A stretch of 9,330 nt of DNA from Bacteroidia bacterium (lineage in GTDB: Bacteria; Bacteroidota; Bacteroidia; Bacteroidales; Dysgonomonadaceae): contig JAUNRY010000072.1 in NCBI GenBank assembly GCA_030539475.1, positions 1 through 9,330 of the forward strand. Reading direction: 5' to 3'. Numbering within the stretch: position 1 is the stretch's first letter; each line of letters begins with the position of its first letter. Positions 1-5,519 of this stretch are shown piece by piece. The translations under genes were made by a program, and so were the position numbers. The notes beneath the pieces were generated by a model. That model was given only the letters and a program-made list of their open reading frames with translations, did no database searches and was not told where the DNA came from.

Positions 1-1
1 G

Positions 2-742
2 TATTACCGAAACAATTTGGTGTCGTTGGTTAACTTGTTGGAACTGATGCCGGAGTTTAACGTGAAAGGCATTGTTTTTTCATCATCGTGCACGGTTTAC
101 GGAGAACCCGATAAGAATCCCATCGATGAAACAGCACCCATAAAACCGGCAGAATCGCCTTACGGCAACACCAAGCAGATAAACGAAGAAATTATCCTCG
201 ACTTTGTACATTCGGGCGCGCCCATCAAGAGCATAATTTTGCGTTATTTCAATCCCATTGGCGCGCATCCTTCGGCAGCAATCGGCGAATTGCCCATTGG
301 CGTGCCGCAAAATCTGGTGCCGTATATTACGCAAACGGGAATCGGTATTCGCGAACAACTGAGTGTTTTCGGAGACGATTATAATACGCCCGACGGCTCG
401 TGCATCCGCGATTTTATCAACGTGGTGGATTTAGCCAAAGCGCACGTAGTAGCCATTGAGCGGATGCTCGAAGATAAATCGGACGAGAAAGTGGAAATTT
501 TCAACCTCGGTACCGGACGCGGAGTTTCTGTGTTGGAATTGATTGACGTTTTTGAGAAAGTTTCCGGCAATGAGCTGAACTACAAGATTGTGGGGCGTCG
601 CGAAGGCGATATCGAACAAATCTGGGCAAATCCCGACAGGGCCAACAACGTACTGGGCTGGACAGCCAACGAAACCATTGAAGATACCATGGCTTCGGCG
701 TGGAAATGGCAGCAAAAGTTGCGGGAAAGAGGAGTGATGTAA
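2..742 (+). CDS. galE: UDP-glucose 4-epimerase, 5'-truncated by window edge
   Basis: Interconverts UDP-glucose and UDP-galactose with tightly bound NAD, supplying galactose units for surface glycans and closing the Leloir pathway; cytoplasmic. The reading frame is open from base 2, so the gene starts outside the window. The 246 visible residues align from about residue 96 of E. coli GalE, so the Rossmann glycine motif is missing from view. The catalytic triad is visible: Ser29 in SSSCTVYG, Tyr54 and Lys58 in YGNTK (E. coli S124, Y149, K153). Further family blocks are LRYFNPIGAHPSAAIGE, the RDFINVVDLAKAH segment, FNLGTGRGVSV and the late RREGD loop that contacts the nucleotide. The C-terminus ends at the normal family position. 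It converges on the lipoprotein gene with 26 bp between stops and no hairpin there. Function is very secure. Confidence 0.96.
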   Translation, partial: YYRNNLVSLVNLLELMPEFNVKGIVFSSSCTVYGEPDKNPIDETAPIKPAESPYGNTKQINEEIILDFVHSGAPIKSIILRYFNPIGAHPSAAIGELPIGVPQNLVPYITQTGIGIREQLSVFGDDYNTPDGSCIRDFINVVDLAKAHVVAIERMLEDKSDEKVEIFNLGTGRGVSVLELIDVFEKVSGNELNYKIVGRREGDIEQIWANPDRANNVLGWTANETIEDTMASAWKWQQKLRERGVM

Positions 743-768
743 ATTTATTTACGACTTTTCCGTCTGTT

Positions 769-1533
769 TTATTCCCGCATATAAAGCGCCTGATACGTGA
801 TTTTGCTTATTTTGGTTGCAAAAGGCGAAATATGTGGTGGAGTACCTTCTTTGGTAGTTTTATCTTTCGATAGCAGGAGCGAATTGACGTTCATGTCGTA
901 TCGATATATGTCTGTGGCACGGTTTTTTACACTGATAATGAGTTGACTGCCATTTGAATTCCATTTTCCCGGTTTTGTTTCCAGAATATCTCCGGTAAGA
1001 AAATCGGTTTGCAATTTGCCTCCGTTATTAAAACTGAGTTTTTCGTAAGGAATGTGCCGATACGCATCGTGAACAGAAAATTGTTCTCCTTTTTTAAGTT
1101 CCACTCTCGGCATAACGAGGTCTATGTGAACTCTTATCGATTTGCCCTCATAAGTTGCCGTTCCGTCTGCATTAAACATCCCCTCAGCGATATCTAACGT
1201 GTAGCCGTTGTTGAGCATATACGTAGCTCCGTTGCGGTGCACTTCCAATTTCGGGCCGGCAAAAGTGAGAATCAAATCCGGTGAGGCTAACTGAATTTGC
1301 CCCCGCACGTTGTTGAAATAGTACCTGAACAACGAGGCGTCAAATTCTTCATCATCAATTTTTATGGCTCCTTGCCAGGGCGCACCGAAAACATCGACAA
1401 AAGTAAAATCTTCGTTGGCCGTAATTACGTATTTCGATTCAGACAATTGCCAGTTTCCGGTGAGGGAGGAGTCTATTTTCTCGCACGAAAACAAGAATGA
1501 AGCAAGCAAAAACAGAGAGAGTATTTTTTTCAT
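769..1533 (-). CDS. Exported lipoprotein of unknown function, possibly lipocalin-like
   Basis: 254 residues. The N-terminus is a lipoprotein signal: MKK, a hydrophobic stretch, then lipobox LFSC with the lipidated cysteine at residue 17. The mature protein should be anchored to the outer or inner membrane; EKID follows the cysteine, which is not clearly a surface-export signal. I do not recognise a named family. The mature part is rich in alternating beta-type sequence and holds two blocks resembling the opening or closing strands of lipocalin-like domains: LTGNWQLSESKY near residues 24-35, and GKWNSNGSQLIISV with a following YRYDMN in the second half. This suggests one large or two tandem small beta-barrels, but that is inference from sequence texture only. 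The start is the only ATG giving a signal peptide. It follows two terminators of the upstream gene, so it is probably transcribed alone; no consensus -7 box was found upstream (TATTTTCA is the nearest). Confidence 0.85.
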   Translation of the reverse strand: MKKILSLFLLASFLFSCEKIDSSLTGNWQLSESKYVITANEDFTFVDVFGAPWQGAIKIDDEEFDASLFRYYFNNVRGQIQLASPDLILTFAGPKLEVHRNGATYMLNNGYTLDIAEGMFNADGTATYEGKSIRVHIDLVMPRVELKKGEQFSVHDAYRHIPYEKLSFNNGGKLQTDFLTGDILETKPGKWNSNGSQLIISVKNRATDIYRYDMNVNSLLLSKDKTTKEGTPPHISPFATKISKITYQALYMRE

Positions 1534-1592
1534 TTTTTGTAGATTTTTATTCCAATTACTACCTGATATTATATAGATGAAAATAAGCTAAA

Positions 1593-1613
1593 AACGCTGC
1601 ACAACTCAGCGTT
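1593..1613 (-). terminator. Second hairpin of a tandem terminator pair
   Basis: Perfect 7-bp inverted repeat, AACGCTG and CAGCGTT, around a 7-base loop. Read on the minus strand the hairpin is followed by five T residues, the form of an intrinsic terminator. It lies 8 bases beyond the stronger hairpin at 1622-1657 and about 60 bp upstream of the lipoprotein start at 1533. It could instead act as a leader or operator dyad for that gene. Confidence 0.55.
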
Positions 1614-1621
1614 AAAAAAAC

Positions 1622-1657
1622 AAAAAAGTTCGGAATTACCGTGTTCCGAACTTTTTT
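1622..1657 (-). terminator. Strong intrinsic terminator after the winged helix gene, bidirectional in form
   Basis: A 14-bp perfect stem: AAAAAAGTTCGGAA (1622-1635) pairs with TTCCGAACTTTTTT (1644-1657) around an 8-base loop. An A-tract precedes the GC core and a T-tract follows, so it would work in either direction. Its position 19 bases past the stop of the minus-strand gene at 1677 makes that gene, and the cdsA transcript upstream of it, the likely user. Confidence 0.88.
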
Positions 1658-1676
1658 TTACTCGTTTTTGGGCGCA

Positions 1677-1895
1677 TCAGAAGTAATACTCTACAATAAG
1701 ATAATAGTAGTGTTTGTTGTCTGGCCTTTGTTCTATTTCTATCTTATTTTCACGCGCCAGCCAGCCCACGGCGGTGTAAACTTCCGCTTCGGTTAATCCC
1801 GATTTTTTCATCAATTGAGAAATATCCCACTTTTCGTTGTTATTCAATATGTTCCAGATAATTCCGGCGTTTGTTCCGATTGCTTTTTTGTCCAT
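1677..1895 (-). CDS. Small winged helix-turn-helix protein (DUF2582-like)
   Basis: 72 residues starting MDKKAIGTNAG. The sequence fits a compact winged helix: helix 1 (AGIIWNILNN, residues 10-19), helix 2 (ISQLMKKSG, 25-33), recognition helix (TEAEVYTAVGWLAREN, 35-50), then a two-strand wing (KIEIEQRPDNKHYYYLIV). This matches my knowledge of the short DUF2582/PF10771 winged helix proteins found widely in Bacteroidetes and some archaea, whose role is not settled; DNA binding is inferred. The frame stays open to 2057, giving a possible 126-residue product, but the extra 54 residues have no family resemblance and the family's normal length favours ATG at 1895. It lies 170 bp downstream of cdsA in the same direction and is followed at once by a strong terminator, so it may be the last gene of that transcript. 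Confidence 0.82.
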   Translation of the reverse strand: MDKKAIGTNAGIIWNILNNNEKWDISQLMKKSGLTEAEVYTAVGWLARENKIEIEQRPDNKHYYYLIVEYYF

Positions 1896-2065
1896 CTTGT
1901 TAGGTGTTAAAGGGTATAACAATCTTTTAATTGAAAAAATAGTGTGTATTGCTAAATTTTCTTTGTTCGGAAATACATTTACAAAAAGTAAATCCGTATA
2001 ATTTAAACGTTCACGAGCAGTTAAAAGTTCAATTTGCCGCGGGCGATACGGATGCAAAAACGAGG
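1896..2065 (-). other. 170-bp AT-rich spacer between cdsA and the winged helix gene
   Basis: No separate gene is supported. It holds an 8-bp inverted repeat with distant arms (1992-1999 and 2046-2053) and, overlapping its left arm, a small perfect hairpin ATTTAC-AAAAA-GTAAAT (1977-1993). No exact TAnnTTTG box is present on the minus strand; TACTTTTTG, opposite 1982-1990, is one base too long. Whether the downstream gene has its own promoter is therefore open. Confidence 0.5.
1992..2053. repeat. Inverted repeat with 8-bp arms in the cdsA-winged helix spacer
   Basis: ATCCGTAT at 1992-1999 and ATACGGAT at 2046-2053 are exact reverse complements separated by 46 bases. In RNA from the minus strand they would close a large stem-loop upstream of the 72-residue reading frame. 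No T-run follows, so it is not an intrinsic terminator. An 8-bp match in this span can arise by chance. Confidence 0.4.
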
Positions 2066-2902
2066 TTAGGAAATAAGCGCGATAGTCAGGTAAATATAAA
2101 CTGCGGGTATGGCGATGAGCAGGCTGTCAATGCGATCGAGCAAGCCGCCGTGTCCGGGAATTACATGGCCGGAATCTTTTACTTCGTATGTTCGTTTGAT
2201 GAGCGACTCGAATAAATCGCCCAACGTTCCGAAAAGCGCTGTAATAATACCGAAACCAATCCAAAAAGCCGGTGAATAATCAGTAAAGAACCTCGAAAGC
2301 ACAACAGCCGCCAGCACTGAAAACGCAATTCCCCCTACGAATCCTTCAACGGTTTTCTTGGGCGATATTCTTTCAATGAATTTGTGTTTTCCAAAGAGCG
2401 ATCCAACCACGAAAGCGGCCGTATCGTTCACCCAGATAAAAATGAAAACAGCCATCACAAAAGCATAGTAATATTCGTTTGAAAGCGTTTGGTAATGGTA
2501 GGAAATGAGCATCAGTATGGATAGCGGTACGGTTATGTAAATTTGCCCGAAAACAGAGTAAATGATAGCGTGAAGAATGTCGGTGCGGTTTATGAAGATG
2601 GACGAAACAAACAAAATGAGCAAATAGGTGATGCAAATGAGGGGTAAGGCAAGGGGAAATATATTTTCGAGGTAAAGATGAACGGAGAAAAAAATCAGAA
2701 CCCCCGATACAATATTGAAGATTTTACTGATGGCGTGCGAGGTGTTTTTTTCGCTCATCCGGTAAAACTCGTATAGCCCGATAGCCAAAAACACACCGAA
2801 AACAGAGATGAAAGAATATTTACCTCCCAGAATACCCAGTAAAATAACGGCAATATAAATAATTCCCGTTAAAATACGGGTAACCAGATTCTTAGAGTTC
2901 AA
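2066..2902 (-). CDS. cdsA: Phosphatidate cytidylyltransferase (CDP-diglyceride synthase)
   Basis: Condenses CTP and phosphatidic acid to CDP-diacylglycerol and pyrophosphate, the branch point for all bacterial phospholipids; integral inner-membrane enzyme. 278 residues, a normal family length. Most of the chain is hydrophobic membrane segments. The C-terminal half carries the family signature between Ser233 and Asp259: SLIKR, then KDSG, then PGHGGLLDRID, with the Mg-binding Asp256 and Asp259 intact. The preceding WVNDTAAFVVGSLFGKHK and SPKKTVEG blocks (residues 157-187) are also characteristic. It begins 6 bp after the DUF5606 gene stop, so the two are surely co-transcribed. In many Bacteroidetes cdsA follows ftsH; here that neighbour is absent and a DUF5606 gene takes the upstream position. 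Confidence 0.96.
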   Translation of the reverse strand: MNSKNLVTRILTGIIYIAVILLGILGGKYSFISVFGVFLAIGLYEFYRMSEKNTSHAISKIFNIVSGVLIFFSVHLYLENIFPLALPLICITYLLILFVSSIFINRTDILHAIIYSVFGQIYITVPLSILMLISYHYQTLSNEYYYAFVMAVFIFIWVNDTAAFVVGSLFGKHKFIERISPKKTVEGFVGGIAFSVLAAVVLSRFFTDYSPAFWIGFGIITALFGTLGDLFESLIKRTYEVKDSGHVIPGHGGLLDRIDSLLIAIPAVYIYLTIALIS

Positions 2903-2908
2903 TTTGTT

Positions 2909-3352
2909 TTATTTTTGATTGTTTTCCGCTTCGGTTTCATCGGTTTCTTCCTCGGTTTCGGTTTCCACTTTTTCGAAATCAATGTCGTTTTCGATCAGTA
3001 TGTTGTACCAACTTACAATTTTTTTTATGTCCGAAGCATACACCTTGTCGGTATCGTAGTTGGGAAGCACCTCGCCGAAATATCCGAAAATATCTTTGTT
3101 GGACGCTTTGGAGCCGAAAACCACTTTTTCACCGTTTTCTTTTTCTTGAATCTTCTGAAATATTTCGCGCAGGGGAACATCGTCTTCGGTGGTGTAAACA
3201 GATACATCGCTCAGCGCAATTACTTTTTCGGAGAGATAAACAGGAATTCTTTTCCCATCGAGAAGCGACTCCACAATATTTAGATTTTTACCGGTAGAAA
3301 TAAGTTTATACAAGCCCGGTTTGCCGGACACCGATAATATTTTTGTCAGCAT
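2909..3352 (-). CDS. DUF5606-family protein
   Basis: 147 residues, no signal peptide, no membrane segment, so cytoplasmic. The opening MLTKILSVSGKPGLYKLIS and the later YTTEDDVPLREIFQ, FGYFGEVLPNYD and SDIKKIVSWYNIL blocks are what I know from DUF5606 proteins, a Bacteroidetes-restricted family without assigned biochemistry. The N-terminal 50 residues look like a small beta-rich domain and the middle like a helical one. From about residue 125 the tail is almost wholly acidic (glutamate, aspartate, threonine), probably disordered. First gene of the operon: a consensus promoter lies 30 bp upstream, and cdsA starts 6 bp after its stop. The partnership with cdsA hints at a housekeeping or envelope-related role, which is inference only. 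Confidence 0.88.
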   Translation of the reverse strand: MLTKILSVSGKPGLYKLISTGKNLNIVESLLDGKRIPVYLSEKVIALSDVSVYTTEDDVPLREIFQKIQEKENGEKVVFGSKASNKDIFGYFGEVLPNYDTDKVYASDIKKIVSWYNILIENDIDFEKVETETEEETDETEAENNQK

Positions 3353-3381
3353 ATTTACTTTTTTTAGTTCAAAATAGTTTG

Positions 3382-3412
3382 CAAAAATACGCAGTCTCCG
3401 TCAATTTTACAA
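3382..3412 (-). promoter_or_regulatory. Bacteroidetes-type promoter for DUF5606-cdsA
   Basis: On the minus strand, TTG (3412-3410), a 20-bp spacer, then TATTTTTG (3389-3382), an exact match to the TAnnTTTG -7 consensus of the Bacteroidetes primary sigma factor. Initiation would fall near 3375, giving a leader of about 23 bases before the ATG at 3352. Confidence 0.72.
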
Positions 3413-3464
3413 CAGAAAAGCACAAATGTTTTTTCATCAGAGAGCTTATGTCGATAAAAATATG

Positions 3465-3472
3465 TAATTTAG
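3465..3472 (+). promoter_or_regulatory. Possible -7 box for the lactonase gene
   Basis: TAATTTAG differs from the TAnnTTTG consensus by one base and sits 20 bp upstream of the ATG at 3493. No good TTG element lies at the expected distance, so this is a weak assignment. It would place initiation close to 3480 with a very short leader. Confidence 0.35.
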
Positions 3473-3492
3473 CATTTAGAAAAATTATTGAA

Positions 3493-4665
3493 ATGAAACT
3501 GCAAATAACTTTTTTAGCCGCACTTGCCTTTTTTATGGGAGCTTGCAGCAATCAACAAACAAAAAAAGAAAATATGGATACAGGAAATAAAACTATTGCG
3601 TCGGCAACCGAAAACGATGTTTTTCTGCTTGTGGGAACTTATACTTCGGATGAAGGCAGCCAAGGAATCTACGTATATAAACTGGATACGGAAACCGGAA
3701 AGGCCGACTCGCTGAGCATGGCCGAAGCCGTAAATCCATCGTATCTGGCCATAAGCCCCGACGAGAAATTCATATACTCGGTGAGCGAAAGCGACGAGGC
3801 TGCCAACGCTTTTGAATTTGATAAAAAAACAGGTAGGCTGGAAAGGTTGAATTTGAGCCATACCGAGGGTTCCGGGCCTTGTTATATTGAGGTTGACCGG
3901 GCAGGAAAAACGGTGGCAACAGCCAATTACGGCGGCGGCAGCATATCGTTGTTTCAGACGAAAGACAACGGTGAGTTGTATCCGGTAAATGTGGTGATAA
4001 ATTTTGAAGGATCGGGACCCGATGAAGAAAGGCAAGACAGCCCGCACCTGCACAGCGTGCGGTTTTCGCCAGACGGCAGGTTCCTGTTCGCGTCTGATTT
4101 GGGAACGGACAAAATTTACCGTTTCGATGCCATTGGCTCGGTTTTCGAAGGCCAACCGGCCATATCGCGCGGCAGTTTAAAGGAGTTTTCAACACCGGCG
4201 GGAGCGGGGCCGCGCCATTTCGATTTTCATCCCGGCGGCAAGTATTTTTATGTGTTGGGTGAATTGTCGGGCGATGTTATCGTGTATGATTACGATGAAG
4301 GCGACTTAAAAGAAAAGCAGGTTATCGCCACCGATTCAATAGAGGGCTCGCGCGGAAGCGCCGATATTCATGTTTCTCCCGACGGGAAGTTCCTATACGC
4401 CTCCAACCGGCTGCAAGCCGATGGCGTAGCCATTTTTTCGATTAACGAGGAGGATGGAACGCTTACCAAGGTAGGTTATCAGCCCACCGGAAGGCATCCG
4501 CGCAATTTTGTGATTTCGCCCAATGGCAAGTTGTTGCTGGTAGCGAGTCGGGATGATAATAAGATTCAGGTGTTTACTATCGATAACGAAACCGGGCTGT
4601 TAGCAGATACCGGGAACGATATACCGGTTGACAAACCCGTTTGCCTGAAATTTGCAGCCATGTAG
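3493..4665 (+). CDS. Lipoprotein lactonase, seven-bladed beta-propeller (6-phosphogluconolactonase family)
   Basis: 390 residues. Belongs to the PF10282 beta-propeller lactonase family, whose studied member YbhE/Pgl hydrolyses 6-phosphogluconolactone. Seven related blade motifs are visible, among them NPSYLAISPDEKF (81-93), GPCYIEVDRAGKT (128-140), HLHSVRFSPDGRFLF (185-199), GPRHFDFHPGGKYFY (239-253), SADIHVSPDGKFLY (289-302) and HPRNFVISPNGKLLL (335-349). The family's conserved SPHLHSV and SDLGTDKI segments are intact. The start at 3493 gives a lipoprotein signal ending in MGAC with Cys18, so the enzyme is anchored outside the cytoplasm, where a phosphorylated sugar lactone is an unlikely substrate; another sugar lactone is more plausible. 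The frame is open back to 3343 but those codons overlap the divergent promoter. Transcribed alone, ending at the hairpin at 4683. Confidence 0.92.
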   Translation: MKLQITFLAALAFFMGACSNQQTKKENMDTGNKTIASATENDVFLLVGTYTSDEGSQGIYVYKLDTETGKADSLSMAEAVNPSYLAISPDEKFIYSVSESDEAANAFEFDKKTGRLERLNLSHTEGSGPCYIEVDRAGKTVATANYGGGSISLFQTKDNGELYPVNVVINFEGSGPDEERQDSPHLHSVRFSPDGRFLFASDLGTDKIYRFDAIGSVFEGQPAISRGSLKEFSTPAGAGPRHFDFHPGGKYFYVLGELSGDVIVYDYDEGDLKEKQVIATDSIEGSRGSADIHVSPDGKFLYASNRLQADGVAIFSINEEDGTLTKVGYQPTGRHPRNFVISPNGKLLLVASRDDNKIQVFTIDNETGLLADTGNDIPVDKPVCLKFAAM

Positions 4666-4682
4666 CCTTTGATAAACAATAA

Positions 4683-4711
4683 AAACGCCGGCCTCACACA
4701 GGCCGGCGTTT
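4683..4711. terminator. Shared terminator between convergent lactonase and Spy-like genes
   Basis: A perfect 12-bp GC-rich stem, AAACGCCGGCCT with AGGCCGGCGTTT, around the 5-base loop CACAC. On the minus strand it ends in five T, an A, then more T, a good terminator for the gene ending at 4757. On the plus strand only three T follow, a weaker but still likely stop for the lactonase transcript, 17 bp after its stop codon. Confidence 0.88.
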
Positions 4712-4756
4712 CCCAAGTTATGAAAAAAAGTGATTAGTAACCTAAAATCTGCTTGT

Positions 4757-5191
4757 TTACCTTCTGTTTGCACGATTCGTGCGTTGTCTTTCCGAACGGA
4801 GCGAGTTCAGTTTCTCCATTTTTTCTTTTCCGATAATATTTTCCAGTTCCGCCCGGTTTTCTTTCATTTCCTTTTCGCGAAGCGAGCGCATTTCTTCGCG
4901 CGATTTGTCGCGGTTAGCCGTTGATTTTTCGCGCTGCTCCCTGAATTTCTCCATTTGCTCTTTGCGTTTGGTGTCTTGTTTTTCGTAGAGCGCTTCAACC
5001 TTTGCCTTTTGGTCGGCGGTCAAATCCAGTTGTTTAGCCAACCAATCGGCGCGTTCCTTGGCGGTCATTCTCATTTCCTGGCGTGAGCGGTTGTTGTCGC
5101 TGTTTTGCCGTTGGCCTTGTCTGTTTTGTGCCGAAACCGACATGCCAATCATCAGCATAGCCGCTACCAGTAACATTGCATACTTCTTCAT
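4757..5191 (-). CDS. Exported Spy/CpxP-like helical protein (DUF4890-type)
   Basis: 144 residues. A signal peptide is clear: MKKYAM, a hydrophobic core, cleavage expected after SVSA (residue 21) before Gln22. The mature protein is very rich in Arg, Lys, Glu and Gln and should be almost fully helical. It has the LTADQKAKVEALY block (57-69) that resembles the LTxxQ repeats of Spy and CpxP, and a second helix pair ending in EMKENRAELENIIGKEKMEKLNSL. Spy-like proteins are ATP-independent periplasmic chaperones or metal-responsive stress sensors; the Bacteroidetes versions are usually annotated DUF4890. The chaperone role here is inference. Stand-alone gene with a consensus promoter about 60 bp upstream that is overlapped by a perfect 8-bp dyad, which suggests it is regulated. 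The 20-residue mature N-terminus and the C-terminus are Asn/Arg/Gln-rich and probably disordered. Confidence 0.85.
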   Translation of the reverse strand: MKKYAMLLVAAMLMIGMSVSAQNRQGQRQNSDNNRSRQEMRMTAKERADWLAKQLDLTADQKAKVEALYEKQDTKRKEQMEKFREQREKSTANRDKSREEMRSLREKEMKENRAELENIIGKEKMEKLNSLRSERQRTNRANRR

Positions 5192-5237
5192 ACTTCAAAT
5201 TTTTAAGCGTTTATAATTCTGTTTGTTTAAAATTGTC

Positions 5238-5264
5238 TTCGTTATGACACCCAAAGATAACGAA
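5238..5264. promoter_or_regulatory. Operator-like dyad over the Spy-like gene promoter
   Basis: TTCGTTAT (5238-5245) and ATAACGAA (5257-5264) form a perfect 8-bp inverted repeat around an 11-base centre. It spans the -7 box (5252-5259) and the expected start of transcription of the minus-strand gene, the usual place for a repressor operator. A hairpin in the leader is the alternative. No regulator is encoded next to it. Confidence 0.5.
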
Positions 5265-5284
5265 ATGTTTAACACAACAACAAA
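5252..5284 (-). promoter_or_regulatory. Bacteroidetes-type promoter for the Spy-like gene
   Basis: Minus strand: TTTG (5284-5281), 21-bp spacer, then TATCTTTG (5259-5252), the full preferred -7 form. Transcription would begin near 5245, leaving a leader of about 54 bases before the ATG at 5191. Confidence 0.75.
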
Positions 5285-5447
5285 CGGTTAACAATAATTT
5301 TGTCCGTGTAAGTATCATTATATTAACTATTTGTGCGGATGTTTGAGGTGTTGGTGCAAAAGAATCAAGCGTTCGTCGATAAAATAATGTTATTGGTCTA
5401 TTCTCGGAAAATAAGGTGAGTTTTAAAGGTTTTTTAGAAAGAATTTT

Positions 5448-5455
5448 TATCTTTG
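5448..5455 (+). promoter_or_regulatory. -7 box of the GH43 gene promoter
   Basis: TATCTTTG is an exact -7 match. The -33 element is poor: the nearest candidate is TTTT at 5421-5424 with a long 23-bp spacer, which may mean that an activator helps. Initiation near 5462 would give a leader of about 58 bases. Confidence 0.6.
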
Positions 5456-5519
5456 TGTCTTAATGGCAAAAAAAAATCGGAAGAGATTTAGCTGATTAAT
5501 TATTAAAATACAATTCATA

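Larger units (their letters stand above)
5192..5519. other. 328-bp divergent regulatory spacer, Spy-like gene and GH43 gene
   Basis: AT-rich and without a convincing gene. It contains, left to right, the dyad at 5238-5264, the leftward promoter at 5252-5284, an unassigned exact rightward -7 box TAATTTTG (5295-5302) with no good TTG element, and the rightward -7 box of the GH43 gene at 5448. The stretch 5303-5440 shows nothing else I can name; two tiny reading frames in it were rejected. Confidence 0.6.

Noticed and set aside
17..19. TTG as the start of galE
   Set aside because: The frame is open to base 2 and the residues before it (YYRNN) match GalE, so the gene simply begins outside the window.
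3343..3492. Upstream extension of the lactonase by 50 codons
   Set aside because: It overlaps the start and promoter of the divergent DUF5606 gene, and the ATG at 3493 gives a proper lipoprotein signal.
3514..4155. 213-codon open frame antisense to the lactonase
   Set aside because: Shadow of a GC-richer coding gene; no family resemblance, and the sense strand has clear propeller motifs.
5339..5419. 26-residue reading frame in the divergent spacer
   Set aside because: No export signal, no recognizable family, and no well-placed promoter; frames of this length are expected by chance.
5463..5495. 10-residue basic reading frame (MAKKNRKRFS) just after the GH43 -7 box
   Set aside because: Its ATG lies at the predicted transcription start, leaving no leader; no attenuator-like hairpin follows.
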